Source: Halomicrobium urmianum (GTDB lineage: Archaea > Halobacteriota > Halobacteria > Halobacteriales > Haloarculaceae). From it: a stretch of 64,000 nucleotides of DNA. Shown here in pieces: positions 33,242 to 40,828 of the stretch. The DNA is taken from assembly GCF_020217425.1 (NCBI RefSeq), contig NZ_CP084090.1:1736001-1800000 (forward strand), in the 5' to 3' direction. The notes under the pieces are model-generated. The model did not search any database. It was not told the origin of the DNA and saw nothing but the letters and a program-made list of their open reading frames with translations. The stretch's first letter is position 1; each line of letters begins with the position of its first letter. The translations under genes and the position numbers were made by a program.

Positions 33242-33898
33242 ATGCGATTCGTCATCGTCGGGTACGGGCGCGTCGGCATCCGGACCGCTCGCATCCTGCA
33301 GAGCGAGGCCCACGAGGTCGTCGTCGTCGACGACGACCGCGAGAAAGTCGAGCGGGCGGAGGAGGAGGGATTCGAGGTCTACCACGGCGACGGGAACGAC
33401 GAGTCCGTCCTCGAGCAGGCGGACCTGGAGACGGCCGACGCGATCGGCGGGCTGACGGGCGACCTGAACACGAACTTCACGGCCTGCATGATCGGCAAGG
33501 AGTACGGCTGCCGGGCCGTCCTCCGCATCGACGAGGACTACCGCGAGGAGATCTACGAGAACTACGCCGAGGACGTCGACGAGATCATCTACCCCGAGCG
33601 CCTCGGTGCGGCCGGGGCCAAGACGGCGCTGCTGGGCGGGAACTTCAACGTCCTCGCCGATCTGACCGAACGGCTCTCCGTCGCCAGCGTCACGGTTCCC
33701 GAGCACTCGCCGGTGATCGGCGAGCGCGTCATCGAGGTCGACCTGCCCGGCGACGCCCGCATCTACGCCCACGGCAAGGCACACGAAGCGATGACTATCC
33801 CGCTGCCGCGCACGACCGTCGAGGCCGGCGACAGCGTCGCCGTGATGGCCAGTCCCGAGACGCTGGACGACGTCCGAGCGGCGCTCAAGGGCGCCTGA
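33242..33898 (+). CDS. TrkA-family potassium-uptake regulatory protein (KTN + TrkA-C)
   Basis: A 218-residue cytosolic protein. The N-terminal Rossmann domain has MRFVIVGYGRVGIRTARIL (GxGxxG NAD(H)/ATP-binding) and VYHGDGNDESVLEQADLETADA (residues 47-68). The C-terminal TrkA-C domain covers about 135-218. Such proteins gate Trk/Ktr or Kef-like ion channels by binding nucleotides. No channel gene is adjacent, so it may serve a partner elsewhere. The antiporter at 54330 carries its own similar domain. It is a single gene with a GC-rich upstream region lacking a strong TATA box. Confidence 0.9.
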   Translation: MRFVIVGYGRVGIRTARILQSEAHEVVVVDDDREKVERAEEEGFEVYHGDGNDESVLEQADLETADAIGGLTGDLNTNFTACMIGKEYGCRAVLRIDEDYREEIYENYAEDVDEIIYPERLGAAGAKTALLGGNFNVLADLTERLSVASVTVPEHSPVIGERVIEVDLPGDARIYAHGKAHEAMTIPLPRTTVEAGDSVAVMASPETLDDVRAALKGA

Positions 33899-34068
33899 CG
33901 GACGAACGCAGAGACGCGGTGTTCGGGCGCGCGGCGAGAGGATGGGATACCGAGTGCAGTGCGCGCGCCCGTCGGAAACCGGCCCCGGGCCACACTTAAA
34001 CACCCGTCAGACGCGCGTTCGACGGCCTCGTCGCCGCGCTTTTGTCCGGCTGTCCCCTCCCATCGACT

Positions 34069-34185
34069 ATGACCTGGGCAGACCTGTTCGAGCGCGCCGA
34101 GGGGTACGAGGCGACCGTCGAGGACGTCCGGTCGGCGCTGGCGGAGCGTCGTGACGGCGATGGAAACGGAGACGCCGATGAGTGA
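34069..34185 (+). CDS. Micro-ORF (38 residues) overlapping a PIN-like gene
   Basis: A short gene from ATG 34069 to TGA ending at 34185. The product has an N-terminal helix-rich part (TWADLFERAEGYEATVEDVRSALAERRD) and an acidic Gly/Asp/Asn tail. Its last 8 bases overlap the start of the next gene (ATG at 34178) in another frame, so translation of the two is probably coupled. No family is recognised. Size and position resemble an antitoxin-like or regulatory partner, by inference only. A TTAAAC at about 33993 is the nearest AT-rich promoter-like element. Confidence 0.55.
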   Translation: MTWADLFERAEGYEATVEDVRSALAERRDGDGNGDADE

Positions 34186-34642
34186 CGCCGCCCGCGTCGT
34201 CGCCGACGCCGACGTCCTCGCCGCCGACCTGCTCGTCGGCGGGGCCGCCCGGGAGGCGCTGGACCGCGTCCGCGAGCACTCCTGGGTGACGCTGATCGCC
34301 AGCGACGCTCTGCTGGACGACGCCGAGGCCACGATCGCGACGCTGGCCGACGACGAACTGGCCGGCGACTGGCGCGAGCGGATCGAGCGCGAGCGCGAGA
34401 CCGTCGAGCACCCGGAGGGCGACCACCCCGGGCTGGCCTCCGCCTATCGCGGCGACGCCGCGCACCTGCTCTCCTACGACGACTCGCTCCGGTCGTCGGC
34501 GGCCGGCCTGTCGATCCAGCCCCACGCCGACCTCAGCGTCCGTCTGCCCGACGCCTTCGCCCGCCTGTTCGACGCCGCGTCGCTGTACGAGGCGACTCAC
34601 GACGGCGACTACCCCGGTCCGGATCGGGACCCGCGGGAGTGA
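34178..34642 (+). CDS. PIN-like domain protein, DUF7384-like
   Basis: A 154-residue protein with an acidic active-site pattern of the PIN fold. VVADADVLAADLLVGGAA (Asp near residues 10-12) opens the sequence. Helical segments follow, with Asp/Glu at about 45-60 (DDAEATIATLADDELAGD), and YRGDAAHLLSYDDSLRSS at about 92-110 resembles the late PIN motif (D-A-x-H...D-D). Such domains are metal-dependent ribonucleases. The haloarchaeal group is annotated as DUF7384 in my memory. The overlapping upstream micro-ORF suggests a coupled pair. The downstream small membrane gene is on the opposite strand. Confidence 0.72.
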   Translation: MSDAARVVADADVLAADLLVGGAAREALDRVREHSWVTLIASDALLDDAEATIATLADDELAGDWRERIERERETVEHPEGDHPGLASAYRGDAAHLLSYDDSLRSSAAGLSIQPHADLSVRLPDAFARLFDAASLYEATHDGDYPGPDRDPRE

Positions 34643-34654
34643 TTCGCGCTCCGA

Positions 34655-34864
34655 TTACGTGCCCGTCGACTCCCGCTCCGCCCGGAACACTCGGTACAGG
34701 ACGACCGGCTGGACGACGGCGCCGACCACGGCGACGCCGATCGCCGCCAGCCTGACGGTGCGGGACTCGAGGAAGGCGAAGGCCACGAAGACGACGACGA
34801 ACGCGCTTCCCACGCCCAGCAGGAGGCTCAGCTGTTTCAGTCTATAGTCGCTTAGCTCGCTCAT
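34655..34864 (-). CDS. Small two-helix membrane protein
   Basis: A 69-residue protein beginning MSELSDYRLKQLSLLLGVGSAF, with two hydrophobic helices (about residues 13-32 and 38-58) and a polar end (RVFRAERESTGT). No family is recognised. It lies 42 nt downstream of the SDR gene on the same strand and may be read as its distal operon partner. It also runs convergently with the PIN-like gene. Positive residues in the N-terminal segment suggest a cytoplasmic N-terminus. Confidence 0.65.
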   Translation of the reverse strand: MSELSDYRLKQLSLLLGVGSAFVVVFVAFAFLESRTVRLAAIGVAVVGAVVQPVVLYRVFRAERESTGT

Positions 34865-34906
34865 AGTCGCCGGTTCGCCGCCGGACCGATACCGGTTTCG
34901 GCCGAC

Positions 34907-35710
34907 TCAGCGGCCGCCGTTGACCAGCCGGCCGCCCCACCGCCGGAGCGAGCGCGGCACGACCCGCAGGAGCGCGCTCAGGGCGCGCATGCCACGCCCG
35001 GGGATCACGACCGTCTCGCCCCGACGGAGGCCGTCGTAGGCGGTCCGGGCCACGAAGTCGGGGTCGTAGGAGAGCCACCGGCCGATCGACGAGTGGTCGA
35101 CGCCGGCGCGGTCGTGGAACTCGGTGTCGACCGGGCCGGGACAGACCACCGTCACGCGTACGTCGTCGTCGTCGCAGTGCTCGGCGGCCAGCGCCTCGGA
35201 GAAGCTGTTCACGTAGGCCTTGCTCGCGTAGTAGCCCGCCATGTACGGGCCGGGCGTGAACCCGGCCACGGAGCCGACGTTGAGCACGGCGCCCCGGTCG
35301 CGCCCGTCGAGGAACCGGCGGGTGAGCTCGACGGGGAGTTCCACGTTGAGCCGTAACTGCGTCCGTTCGCGGTCAAGGTCGCTCTCGGCGAACCGGCCGT
35401 GGGTCCCGACGCCGACGTTGTTGACGAGGGCCCCCGGATCGATCCCTCGCTCGTCGAGGGCGTCCCAGAGCCGCGCGGGCGCGCCGTCGGCGGCGAGGTC
35501 CATCGGGACGGCGGTGGCCTCGACCCCTGGCCGCTCCAGGTCGTCGGCCAGGTCCCGCAGCCGTTCCGCGCGGCGGGCCACGAGGACTACGTCGTAGTGG
35601 TGCCGGGCGAACTCACCGGCCAGCGACCGGCCGATGCCGGCGCTCGCGCCCGTGATCAGCGCCGGCCCCGAGACGGGCGACGCTCCACCGTCGTCCCCCG
35701 AGCCGCTCAT
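34907..35710 (-). CDS. Short-chain dehydrogenase/reductase
   Basis: A 267-residue SDR with the classical features: ALITGASAGIGRSLA (TGxxxGIG cofactor motif, residues 17-31), ALVNNVGVGTHG (NNxG), VLNVGSVAG, and the catalytic Tyr-Lys in YYASKAYVNSFSEALAAE (YxxxK). The C-terminal part is basic (SLRRWGGRLVNGGR). It closely resembles SDRs that reduce ketones in lipid or steroid-like metabolism (SDR family including DltE). The ATG at 35710 overlaps the stop of the upstream ITP/XTP pyrophosphatase gene by four bases, making a tight operon. Confidence 0.92.
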   Translation of the reverse strand: MSGSGDDGGASPVSGPALITGASAGIGRSLAGEFARHHYDVVLVARRAERLRDLADDLERPGVEATAVPMDLAADGAPARLWDALDERGIDPGALVNNVGVGTHGRFAESDLDRERTQLRLNVELPVELTRRFLDGRDRGAVLNVGSVAGFTPGPYMAGYYASKAYVNSFSEALAAEHCDDDDVRVTVVCPGPVDTEFHDRAGVDHSSIGRWLSYDPDFVARTAYDGLRRGETVVIPGRGMRALSALLRVVPRSLRRWGGRLVNGGR

Positions 35711-36357
35711 TCGAGCCGGTCGCTCGTCTCCAGCCACTCGGCCAGTTTCGCCAGCGCCCGGCCGCGGTGGCTGACGGCGTTCTTCTCGTCGGTGTCCATC
35801 TCTGCGAAGGTGGTCCCGTCGTGCTCGAAGATGGGGTCGAACCCGAAGCCCTGGTCGCCCCGCGGTGCGACGATCTCGCCTGGAACGGCCCCCTCGAACA
35901 GCTTCACGGGCAGGTCCTCGCCGGCGACCTGCTCGTCGGTCGTCGCGGCGCCGCGCTCGTCGGCGGCGAGGTCCTGCCCTCGTCGTTCTCGGTCCACGGG
36001 CTCGGGCGTCGCCTCGAAGCCCTCGCCGTCGCAGTAGGCGATCACGGTCTTGAACGCCGCGCCGCGGTCGTCCTCCGGTTCGGTCATCCGCCAGACGCGC
36101 TCGACGCCGACGGTGTCCTCGACGTAGGAGGAGTAGGGACCGGGGAAGCCGTCGAAGGCGTCGACGAACAGGCCGGCGTCGTCGACGATGACCGGGTCAC
36201 CGGTCGCCCGGTAGGCCTGGCGGGCGCCGTGGGCGGCCACCTCGCCGAGCGTGTCTGCCTGCACCTCGGTGTAGTCGAAGTCGAACTGCTCGACCTCGCC
36301 CAGGTACTCCTCGGCCTCGGCGGCCTTCCCGGGGTTGGTCGTGACGAACGTGAGCAT
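35707..36357 (-). CDS. Non-canonical purine NTP pyrophosphatase (ITP/XTP; RdgB/Ham1 family)
   Basis: A 216-residue protein that cleaves dITP/XTP to the monophosphates and so guards against mutagenic bases. Hallmarks: MLTFVTTNPGKAAEAEEYLG (start), VDDAGLFVDAFDGFPGPYSSYVEDTVG (catalytic Asp and the loop), GDQGFGFDPIFEHDGTTFAEM and VSHRGRALAKL. An unusual insert of about 30 residues (about 117-148, GQDLAADERGAATTDEQVAG) interrupts the middle. The family is usually about 185-200 residues. The insert may be a surface loop. It forms an operon with the SDR (4-bp overlap). Confidence 0.92.
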   Translation of the reverse strand: MLTFVTTNPGKAAEAEEYLGEVEQFDFDYTEVQADTLGEVAAHGARQAYRATGDPVIVDDAGLFVDAFDGFPGPYSSYVEDTVGVERVWRMTEPEDDRGAAFKTVIAYCDGEGFEATPEPVDRERRGQDLAADERGAATTDEQVAGEDLPVKLFEGAVPGEIVAPRGDQGFGFDPIFEHDGTTFAEMDTDEKNAVSHRGRALAKLAEWLETSDRLE

Positions 36358-36476
36358 ACCACCGCTCGGGCGAGGGCGGGAAAATAGCCGTCGGTTCTCT
36401 CGAACCAGTCGCCGTTCAGTCCCGGTACGACGGCCTGCAGTCGGGCGGTCGACCAGAAACAGCGACGGCGGTCCTG

Positions 36477-36755
36477 TCAATCGACGACGACTTCGACCGG
36501 TTCGCCGTCGTCGTCGCGGTCGCCCTCGGCACCGCCGCCGCTGCCCTGCTCGAGCCACAGCATGGCGCCGGCCACCGCGAGCACGACCCAGGAGCGCCAG
36601 TTGGCGAGGTTCAGCGTGTAGCCGATGCCGAAGGGCTTCTCGACGAGCATGTTGTCGCCGGGCTGCCAGTAGGAAGAGAGGAGCCGGCGGATGCTCGGTC
36701 GCTCGAAGTTGTACGGCACGCCGAATAGCTCGCCTGACTGCGGTCGATCAGCCAT
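36477..36755 (-). CDS. DUF5808-like small membrane protein
   Basis: A 92-residue protein. Residues 1-55 include GELFGVPYNFERPSIRRLLSSYW and EKPFGIGYTLNLANWRSW, the conserved pattern of DUF5808-type proteins (P-x-FG-x-G-x-T-x-N-x-A-x-W). A hydrophobic helix follows (about 55-72, WVVLAVAGAMLWLE), then an acidic tail (EGDRDDDGEPVEVVVD). It is likely a membrane-peripheral or single-helix protein. The exact role is unknown. A TATA-like GTTAAGT lies at 36778-36784, 23-29 nt upstream of the ATG. Confidence 0.72.
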   Translation of the reverse strand: MADRPQSGELFGVPYNFERPSIRRLLSSYWQPGDNMLVEKPFGIGYTLNLANWRSWVVLAVAGAMLWLEQGSGGGAEGDRDDDGEPVEVVVD

Positions 36756-36777
36756 GCGGGTATATAGGGCAGGGTTC

Positions 36778-36784
36778 GTTAAGT
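36778..36784 (-). promoter_or_regulatory. TATA-like box of the DUF5808 gene
   Basis: ACTTAAC on the minus strand, 23-29 nt before the ATG at 36755. A second AT-rich run (TATATAGGG at about 36761) is too close to be the TATA element. Confidence 0.45.
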
Positions 36785-36895
36785 CGTTTTTCCTCCGGTC
36801 AGCCCCCGTAACGACCGTGACGGCCGTGACGGCCGCGGCGACGCCTCGACGGCGCCGATCACGCGCGACAGCGGGCCGCTTCCCCGTGGATTCGC

Positions 36896-37357
36896 CTACT
36901 CCAGCAGCGACGTGACGGGCCCGTCGAAGTTGAGGACGATCGACTGCGCGCGGTCGCCGAAGACGGCCTTGCCCGTCGGCGAACGCTTGCGCCCGGCGAC
37001 GAACACGTGGTCGACGTTCCGCTCGCCGGCAGTCTCGAGGATGCGGTCGGACTCGTTCTCGGCCTCGCCGACGCGTCCGGGGACGACCTCGTAGTCCAGG
37101 TCCAGGTCCCCGACCGTCTCGCCGATGATCTCCTCCGCGTCCTGGCGGGCCCGGTCGAGGACCACGCTGTCGTCGTAGCTCGTCTGCTCCCCGCGCTCGA
37201 CGGCGTCCAGCGCGTCGCGCTTCTCACCGAACTCCTCCGGCGTCAGCAGCGTCAGCACGTGCAGCTTGGCGTCGACCCCGGATGCGAGTTCGGCCGCCTC
37301 TTCGAGGAGGCGGCGGCCCTGTTCGTCCTGGTCGAGGACGACGAGTGCTCGTTCCAT
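36896..37357 (-). CDS. Universal stress protein (UspA family)
   Basis: A 153-residue nucleotide-binding protein. The ATP-binding type of UspA shows G-2x-G-9x-G(S/T), and here GRKRSPTGKAVFGDRAQSIVLN gives a near match in which the second part is slightly altered. Start MERALVVLDQDEQGRRLLEEAAELA and the late VDHVFVAGRKR are typical. Haloarchaea carry dozens of such small proteins linked to stress or metabolic signalling. It has its own TATA-like box and is followed by an unusual tandem duplication (37391-37442) between it and the Kae1-Bud32 gene. Confidence 0.9.
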   Translation of the reverse strand: MERALVVLDQDEQGRRLLEEAAELASGVDAKLHVLTLLTPEEFGEKRDALDAVERGEQTSYDDSVVLDRARQDAEEIIGETVGDLDLDYEVVPGRVGEAENESDRILETAGERNVDHVFVAGRKRSPTGKAVFGDRAQSIVLNFDGPVTSLLE

Positions 37358-37380
37358 ATCGGATACTCCGCGAGCGCGTA

Positions 37381-37387
37381 CTTAATA
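37381..37387 (-). promoter_or_regulatory. TATA-like box of the uspA-like gene
   Basis: TATTAAG on the minus strand, 24-30 nt before the ATG at 37357. It is directly followed upstream by the first copy of a 26-bp tandem repeat. Confidence 0.5.
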
Positions 37388-37390
37388 GTT

Positions 37391-37442
37391 CACTGGTACG
37401 TCGTCGCTCGGTTACTCACTGGTACGTCGTCGCTCGGTTACT
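37391..37442. repeat. Perfect 26-bp tandem duplication at the kae1-bud32/uspA junction
   Basis: The 26-bp unit starting CACTGGTACGTCGTCGCTCG is repeated exactly twice, at 37391-37416 and 37417-37442. The second copy extends into the last codons and stop (TAA, 37438-37440) of the kae1-bud32 gene. Identity of the copies points to a recent duplication. Confidence 0.85.
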
Positions 37443-39132
37443 GGTAGCGGCCGCGCCCCTCCACCTCGCGGAGGCGGTCGAGCACGGCGTCGGCCCGTTC
37501 GCTCTCGGCGCGATAGGCGTCCTCGGCGGCGTCCCACAGCGGTCCGGGGTCGTCGGCCGTCCCCGTCAGCGACTGGGCGAACACGTGGAGGTCCATCGCG
37601 TGGTCCTCCTCGTCGCGGGTGTAGTAGCCGAGGCCGAAGTCGATGAGGAACGTTCGCGGGTCGTTCGCTGCACGTACTCTGACGTTCCGCGTCGTCGGAT
37701 CGCCGTGGACGAACCCGGCGTCGTGGATGCGGGCGAGGTACCGGCCGACGTCCCGGACGGCGTCCACCGAGAGGCGGTCCCGCAGCTCGGCCTCGCCGAC
37801 GTACTGGAACTCGATGCGGGCCTCGTGCGGGTCCACGTCGTAGACCACCGGCGTCGGGACGCCGTGGCGGCGCGCCTCGCTGGTGAGACGGGCCTCACTG
37901 CGGGTCCGCTCTGTCCGGAGGCGCTCGTCCAGCTCTGGGTGACGGTAGGTCCGCGGTAGTCGCCGCTTGATCACCCGGTCGCCCTCTATTTCCACTGCGG
38001 CCTCGGCCCCCTGAACCGGCTGCCCGTCGGTCGCTTCCACGCGCTCGAACCGGCGCGCCGCACCGACGGCCTCGCCGGTGCGCCACGTGACGTCCACCTC
38101 GTCGGGCCGGAAGTCGGGGTCGACGGCCGACTCCGCGACCGGAGTCGCGTCCCCGGCGGCGTACATCTTCGCGCCGAGAACGGCGATCATGCCGGCGTTG
38201 TCCCGCAGGAACCGGGCCTCCGGCGCGAAGAAGTCGGCCCCGCGCTCCTCGCACATCTCCGCCAGCATCCCCCGGAGGCGGTCGTTCTGGCCGACGCCGC
38301 CGCCGAGGACGAGCTCGTCCGCGCCGGTCAGCGCCAGCGCCCGCTCGGAAACCTCCGTCAGCATGGCGAAGACGGTCTCCTCCAGGCCGCGGCAGACGTC
38401 CTCGACGGGCGTTCCCCGGTCGGAGGCCTGCTTCGCCGCGGACATGATCCCCGAGAACGAGAAGTCCATCCCCTTGACGACGTAGGGCAGCTCGACGTAC
38501 TCGCCCTCTCTGGCGTGCTCCTCGACCTTCGGGCCGCCGGGGTGGGACCAGCCGACGTGTCGGGTGAACTTGTCGATGGCGTTGCCGACGCCGGTGTCCA
38601 TCGTCTCCCCGAGCACGCGGTAGCGCCCGTTGCGATAGCCCAGCAGGTGCGCGTTCGCGCCGGAGGCGTTCAGGCAGACCGGCGCGTCGAACCCGGCGTA
38701 GTGGCGGCCCACCTCCAGGTGAGCGACCATGTGGTTGACGCCCACGAGGGACACGTCGAACCGCTGGGCGACGGCGCGGGCCGCCGTGCCGACGATGCGC
38801 AGGCACGGGCCCAGCCCGGGTCCGCGGGAGAATGCTACCGCGTCGATCGGATTCGCGGGGTCCTCGCCGGCCTCCTCGGCACGCTCCTCGGCGTGCTCGA
38901 TCGCCGTCTCGACGACTTCGGGAATCGCCTCGCCCATGTGCTCGGCGGCCTCGCGCGGGTGGATGCCGCCGCTCTCGGGCTGGTAGGGATCGCTCTCGAT
39001 GAAGACGCGCTCGTCGTCGGTGGCGCTGCTCGTTGGATCGTTCGTCTCGTATACGGCCGCACTCGCAGCCCACGCGGTCCCCTCGATGCCGAGCACGCGC
39101 AGGCGGTCCTCCGACGGCGCCGAGTCGCTCAT
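37438..39132 (-). CDS. Fused Kae1-Bud32 (KEOPS: tRNA t6A threonylcarbamoyltransferase plus kinase)
   Basis: A 564-residue two-domain protein. The N-terminal Kae1 (residues 10-335) has LGIEGTAWAASAAV (ATP/metal core start), FSRGPGLGPCLRI, GVNHMVAHLEV (metal His-x3-His) and EDVCRGLEETVFAMLTEVSERAL. From about 350 to the end is Bud32, with VIKRRLPRTYRHPELDERL, FVHGDPTTRNVRV (catalytic Asp and Asn) and IDFGLGYYT. The fusion is common in Euryarchaeota and makes the universal t6A at position 37 of ANN-decoding tRNAs. The gene lies downstream of rps27ae/rps24e in the same direction. Confidence 0.96.
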   Translation of the reverse strand: MSDSAPSEDRLRVLGIEGTAWAASAAVYETNDPTSSATDDERVFIESDPYQPESGGIHPREAAEHMGEAIPEVVETAIEHAEERAEEAGEDPANPIDAVAFSRGPGLGPCLRIVGTAARAVAQRFDVSLVGVNHMVAHLEVGRHYAGFDAPVCLNASGANAHLLGYRNGRYRVLGETMDTGVGNAIDKFTRHVGWSHPGGPKVEEHAREGEYVELPYVVKGMDFSFSGIMSAAKQASDRGTPVEDVCRGLEETVFAMLTEVSERALALTGADELVLGGGVGQNDRLRGMLAEMCEERGADFFAPEARFLRDNAGMIAVLGAKMYAAGDATPVAESAVDPDFRPDEVDVTWRTGEAVGAARRFERVEATDGQPVQGAEAAVEIEGDRVIKRRLPRTYRHPELDERLRTERTRSEARLTSEARRHGVPTPVVYDVDPHEARIEFQYVGEAELRDRLSVDAVRDVGRYLARIHDAGFVHGDPTTRNVRVRAANDPRTFLIDFGLGYYTRDEEDHAMDLHVFAQSLTGTADDPGPLWDAAEDAYRAESERADAVLDRLREVEGRGRYQ

Positions 39133-39261
39133 CTGGTTGCCACAGGGTCGGGCACCGAACGAAAAGACCACTTCGGTCTCCGCGGCGGCCGACGAGCGGG
39201 TCGTAGCAGCCGCTGTCGAGTCTCGAGCGCGTCGAAAACGAGCGCGACGGATCGCGCTACG

Positions 39262-39396
39262 CTACTTCCACTCGGTATAACCGCACTTGCCGCAGTGCTG
39301 GCGGTCGTCGTGGTCCGCCAGGAAGCTGTCGCCACAGCGGGGACACTGCTCCTTGGTCGCGTCGCCGTCGTCGTCGTAGTACTCGTTGCGGGCCAT
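39262..39396 (-). CDS. rps27ae: Small-subunit ribosomal protein S27ae (eS31)
   Basis: A 44-residue protein with a single zinc ribbon (CPRC ... CGKC, four Cys), from ATG 39396 to TAG ending at 39262. Sequence start [17 protein letters not shown] and end CGYTEWK match archaeal S27ae, the counterpart of the C-terminal part of eukaryotic ubiquitin-S31. It starts one base after rps24e ends (39397), so the two are translated together. Being below 60 codons, the gene is easily missed. Confidence 0.93.
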   Translation of the reverse strand: MARNEYYDDDGDATKEQCPRCGDSFLADHDDRQHCGKCGYTEWK

Positions 39397-39711
39397 CTAT
39401 GCCTCCTCCGCCTCCTCTTCGGCGTCGCCGTCGGCGACGATCTTGTTGCGCTCGAGCATGTGGTCCTGCTCGACGTCGCGGGCCTGGTCGGCGTCGTCGT
39501 AGACCTTGGCGTGACCGACGGTCTTGCGCATGCCGAACTTCGTGTCGAGTTCCCGGACGACGACTTCGCCGGCGTCCTTGTTCAGCTTGGCGGCGAGCGA
39601 GTCGCGCACGGAGAGACGAGAGGGAGTCGCGTCCTCGTGAGAGACCTCGAACCGGACGTCCGTCCGGTGCAACATGGGATTCTCGTCCTCCGCGATGATG
39701 TCGATTTCCAT
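39397..39711 (-). CDS. rps24e: Small-subunit ribosomal protein S24e
   Basis: A 104-residue protein with conserved text MEIDIIAEDENPMLHRTDVRFEV and VRELDTKFGMRKTVGHAKVYDD, as in archaeal eS24. The acidic end (GDAEEEAEEA) is a halophilic extension. It is first of the rps24e-rps27ae unit that leads into kae1-bud32. In archaea the neighbourhood S24e-S27ae-Kae1/Bud32 is common, tying ribosome and tRNA modification genes together. Confidence 0.96.
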   Translation of the reverse strand: MEIDIIAEDENPMLHRTDVRFEVSHEDATPSRLSVRDSLAAKLNKDAGEVVVRELDTKFGMRKTVGHAKVYDDADQARDVEQDHMLERNKIVADGDAEEEAEEA

Positions 39712-39805
39712 AGTTCGTTGTCCCTATATACCCCGTGAGCGGCGTAAAAGGATTTCGAAGGCCGGAACGCCGGTCCACGGCGTCTCGCTGGCGTCCGCCT
39801 GTGAT

Positions 39806-40828
39806 TCACTCACGGTCTCCTGCGATTTCGCCCAGCTCTGCGAGCAAGTGCGAGACGTGCAAACGGTCGTTCGTCCCCTCCACCAGGTCGGCGTCGATCT
39901 CGCCGGCCAGGCGGTGTATCTCGGCGACGACGTCGCCGGAGTACTTCGAGCGGACGACCGCCAGCACGTCCTCCAGCACGTCGACGCCGCTGTGACCCTC
40001 GTCGACGAGCAGGTTGTCCAGCGTCGAGCGGGCGTCGGTGAACTCGCCGGCCGCGGCGGCCTCGACCATCGTCTCGACCTGGTCGTCGGCCTCGACCTCG
40101 TTGAGCGCCTCGTAGGCGGCGTTCATGGTGATCTCGCCCTGCTGCTCGTAGGTGGTCTGGGCGCCCAGCGTGGCCGTCCGGAGGTCGCCGTCGGCGTAGC
40201 CCGCGACGTACTCCAGGCCCTCCGCCTCGTAGTCGACGCCCTCGCGCTCGACGATGCGCTCCAGTGCACCGACCGTCTCGGCGTGGGTGGGCGCCCGCAT
40301 CACGATCGGGAAGCAGCGCGACCGGATCGGCGCGATCAGCGCCGAGGGCTGGCGCGTGGCGATGACGAACTGCGTCGCCTCGTAGTACTGCTCCATCACG
40401 CGGCGCAGCGCCTGCTGGAAGTCCTCGCGCATCCCCTCGGCGTTGTCCAGCAGGATCGTCTTGTACGACCCCGACATCGGCGTGTAGCTGGCGGACTCCT
40501 TGAGGACGTGGTTGATCAGGTCCGCCTTGGACGACTCCCGCCGGCGCTTGCTGTCGATGAAGGATCGGAAGCGCGGGTCCTGCGAGATCTCCTTCTTCGT
40601 CATGTCGAAGACGTCGGCGACGTTGATCTCGATGAGGTCCGCGTCCGGGTTCTCGTGGGTCGCCTCGGCCAGCGCCCGCACCGCGGCGGTCTTGCCGCTC
40701 CCCTTCGGCCCGTGGACGATCAGGTTCATCGGCTCCTCGACCGCCCGCTGCAGGTGCTCCCGGGCCTGTTCCTGGGGGATATCCGCCAGCGACGGGGCGT
40801 GTTCCTCCGTCCACAGCGGCGGTTCCAT
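39806..40828 (-). CDS. rfcC: Replication factor C small subunit paralog (RfcC-like)
   Basis: A 340-residue AAA+ clamp-loader subunit. Walker A GPKGSGKT (40-47) is intact. The Walker B acidic box reads LLDNAEGM (D128-N-A-E131) instead of the usual DEAD/DECD. SRC (S170-R171-C172) supplies the arginine-finger motif. Haloarchaea have two small RFC paralogs plus a large subunit, and the altered Walker B marks the second, less conserved one, hence rfcC. It loads PCNA on DNA with the others. The gene is alone, followed by a 334-base intergenic region. Confidence 0.9.
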   Translation of the reverse strand: MEPPLWTEEHAPSLADIPQEQAREHLQRAVEEPMNLIVHGPKGSGKTAAVRALAEATHENPDADLIEINVADVFDMTKKEISQDPRFRSFIDSKRRRESSKADLINHVLKESASYTPMSGSYKTILLDNAEGMREDFQQALRRVMEQYYEATQFVIATRQPSALIAPIRSRCFPIVMRAPTHAETVGALERIVEREGVDYEAEGLEYVAGYADGDLRTATLGAQTTYEQQGEITMNAAYEALNEVEADDQVETMVEAAAAGEFTDARSTLDNLLVDEGHSGVDVLEDVLAVVRSKYSGDVVAEIHRLAGEIDADLVEGTNDRLHVSHLLAELGEIAGDRE

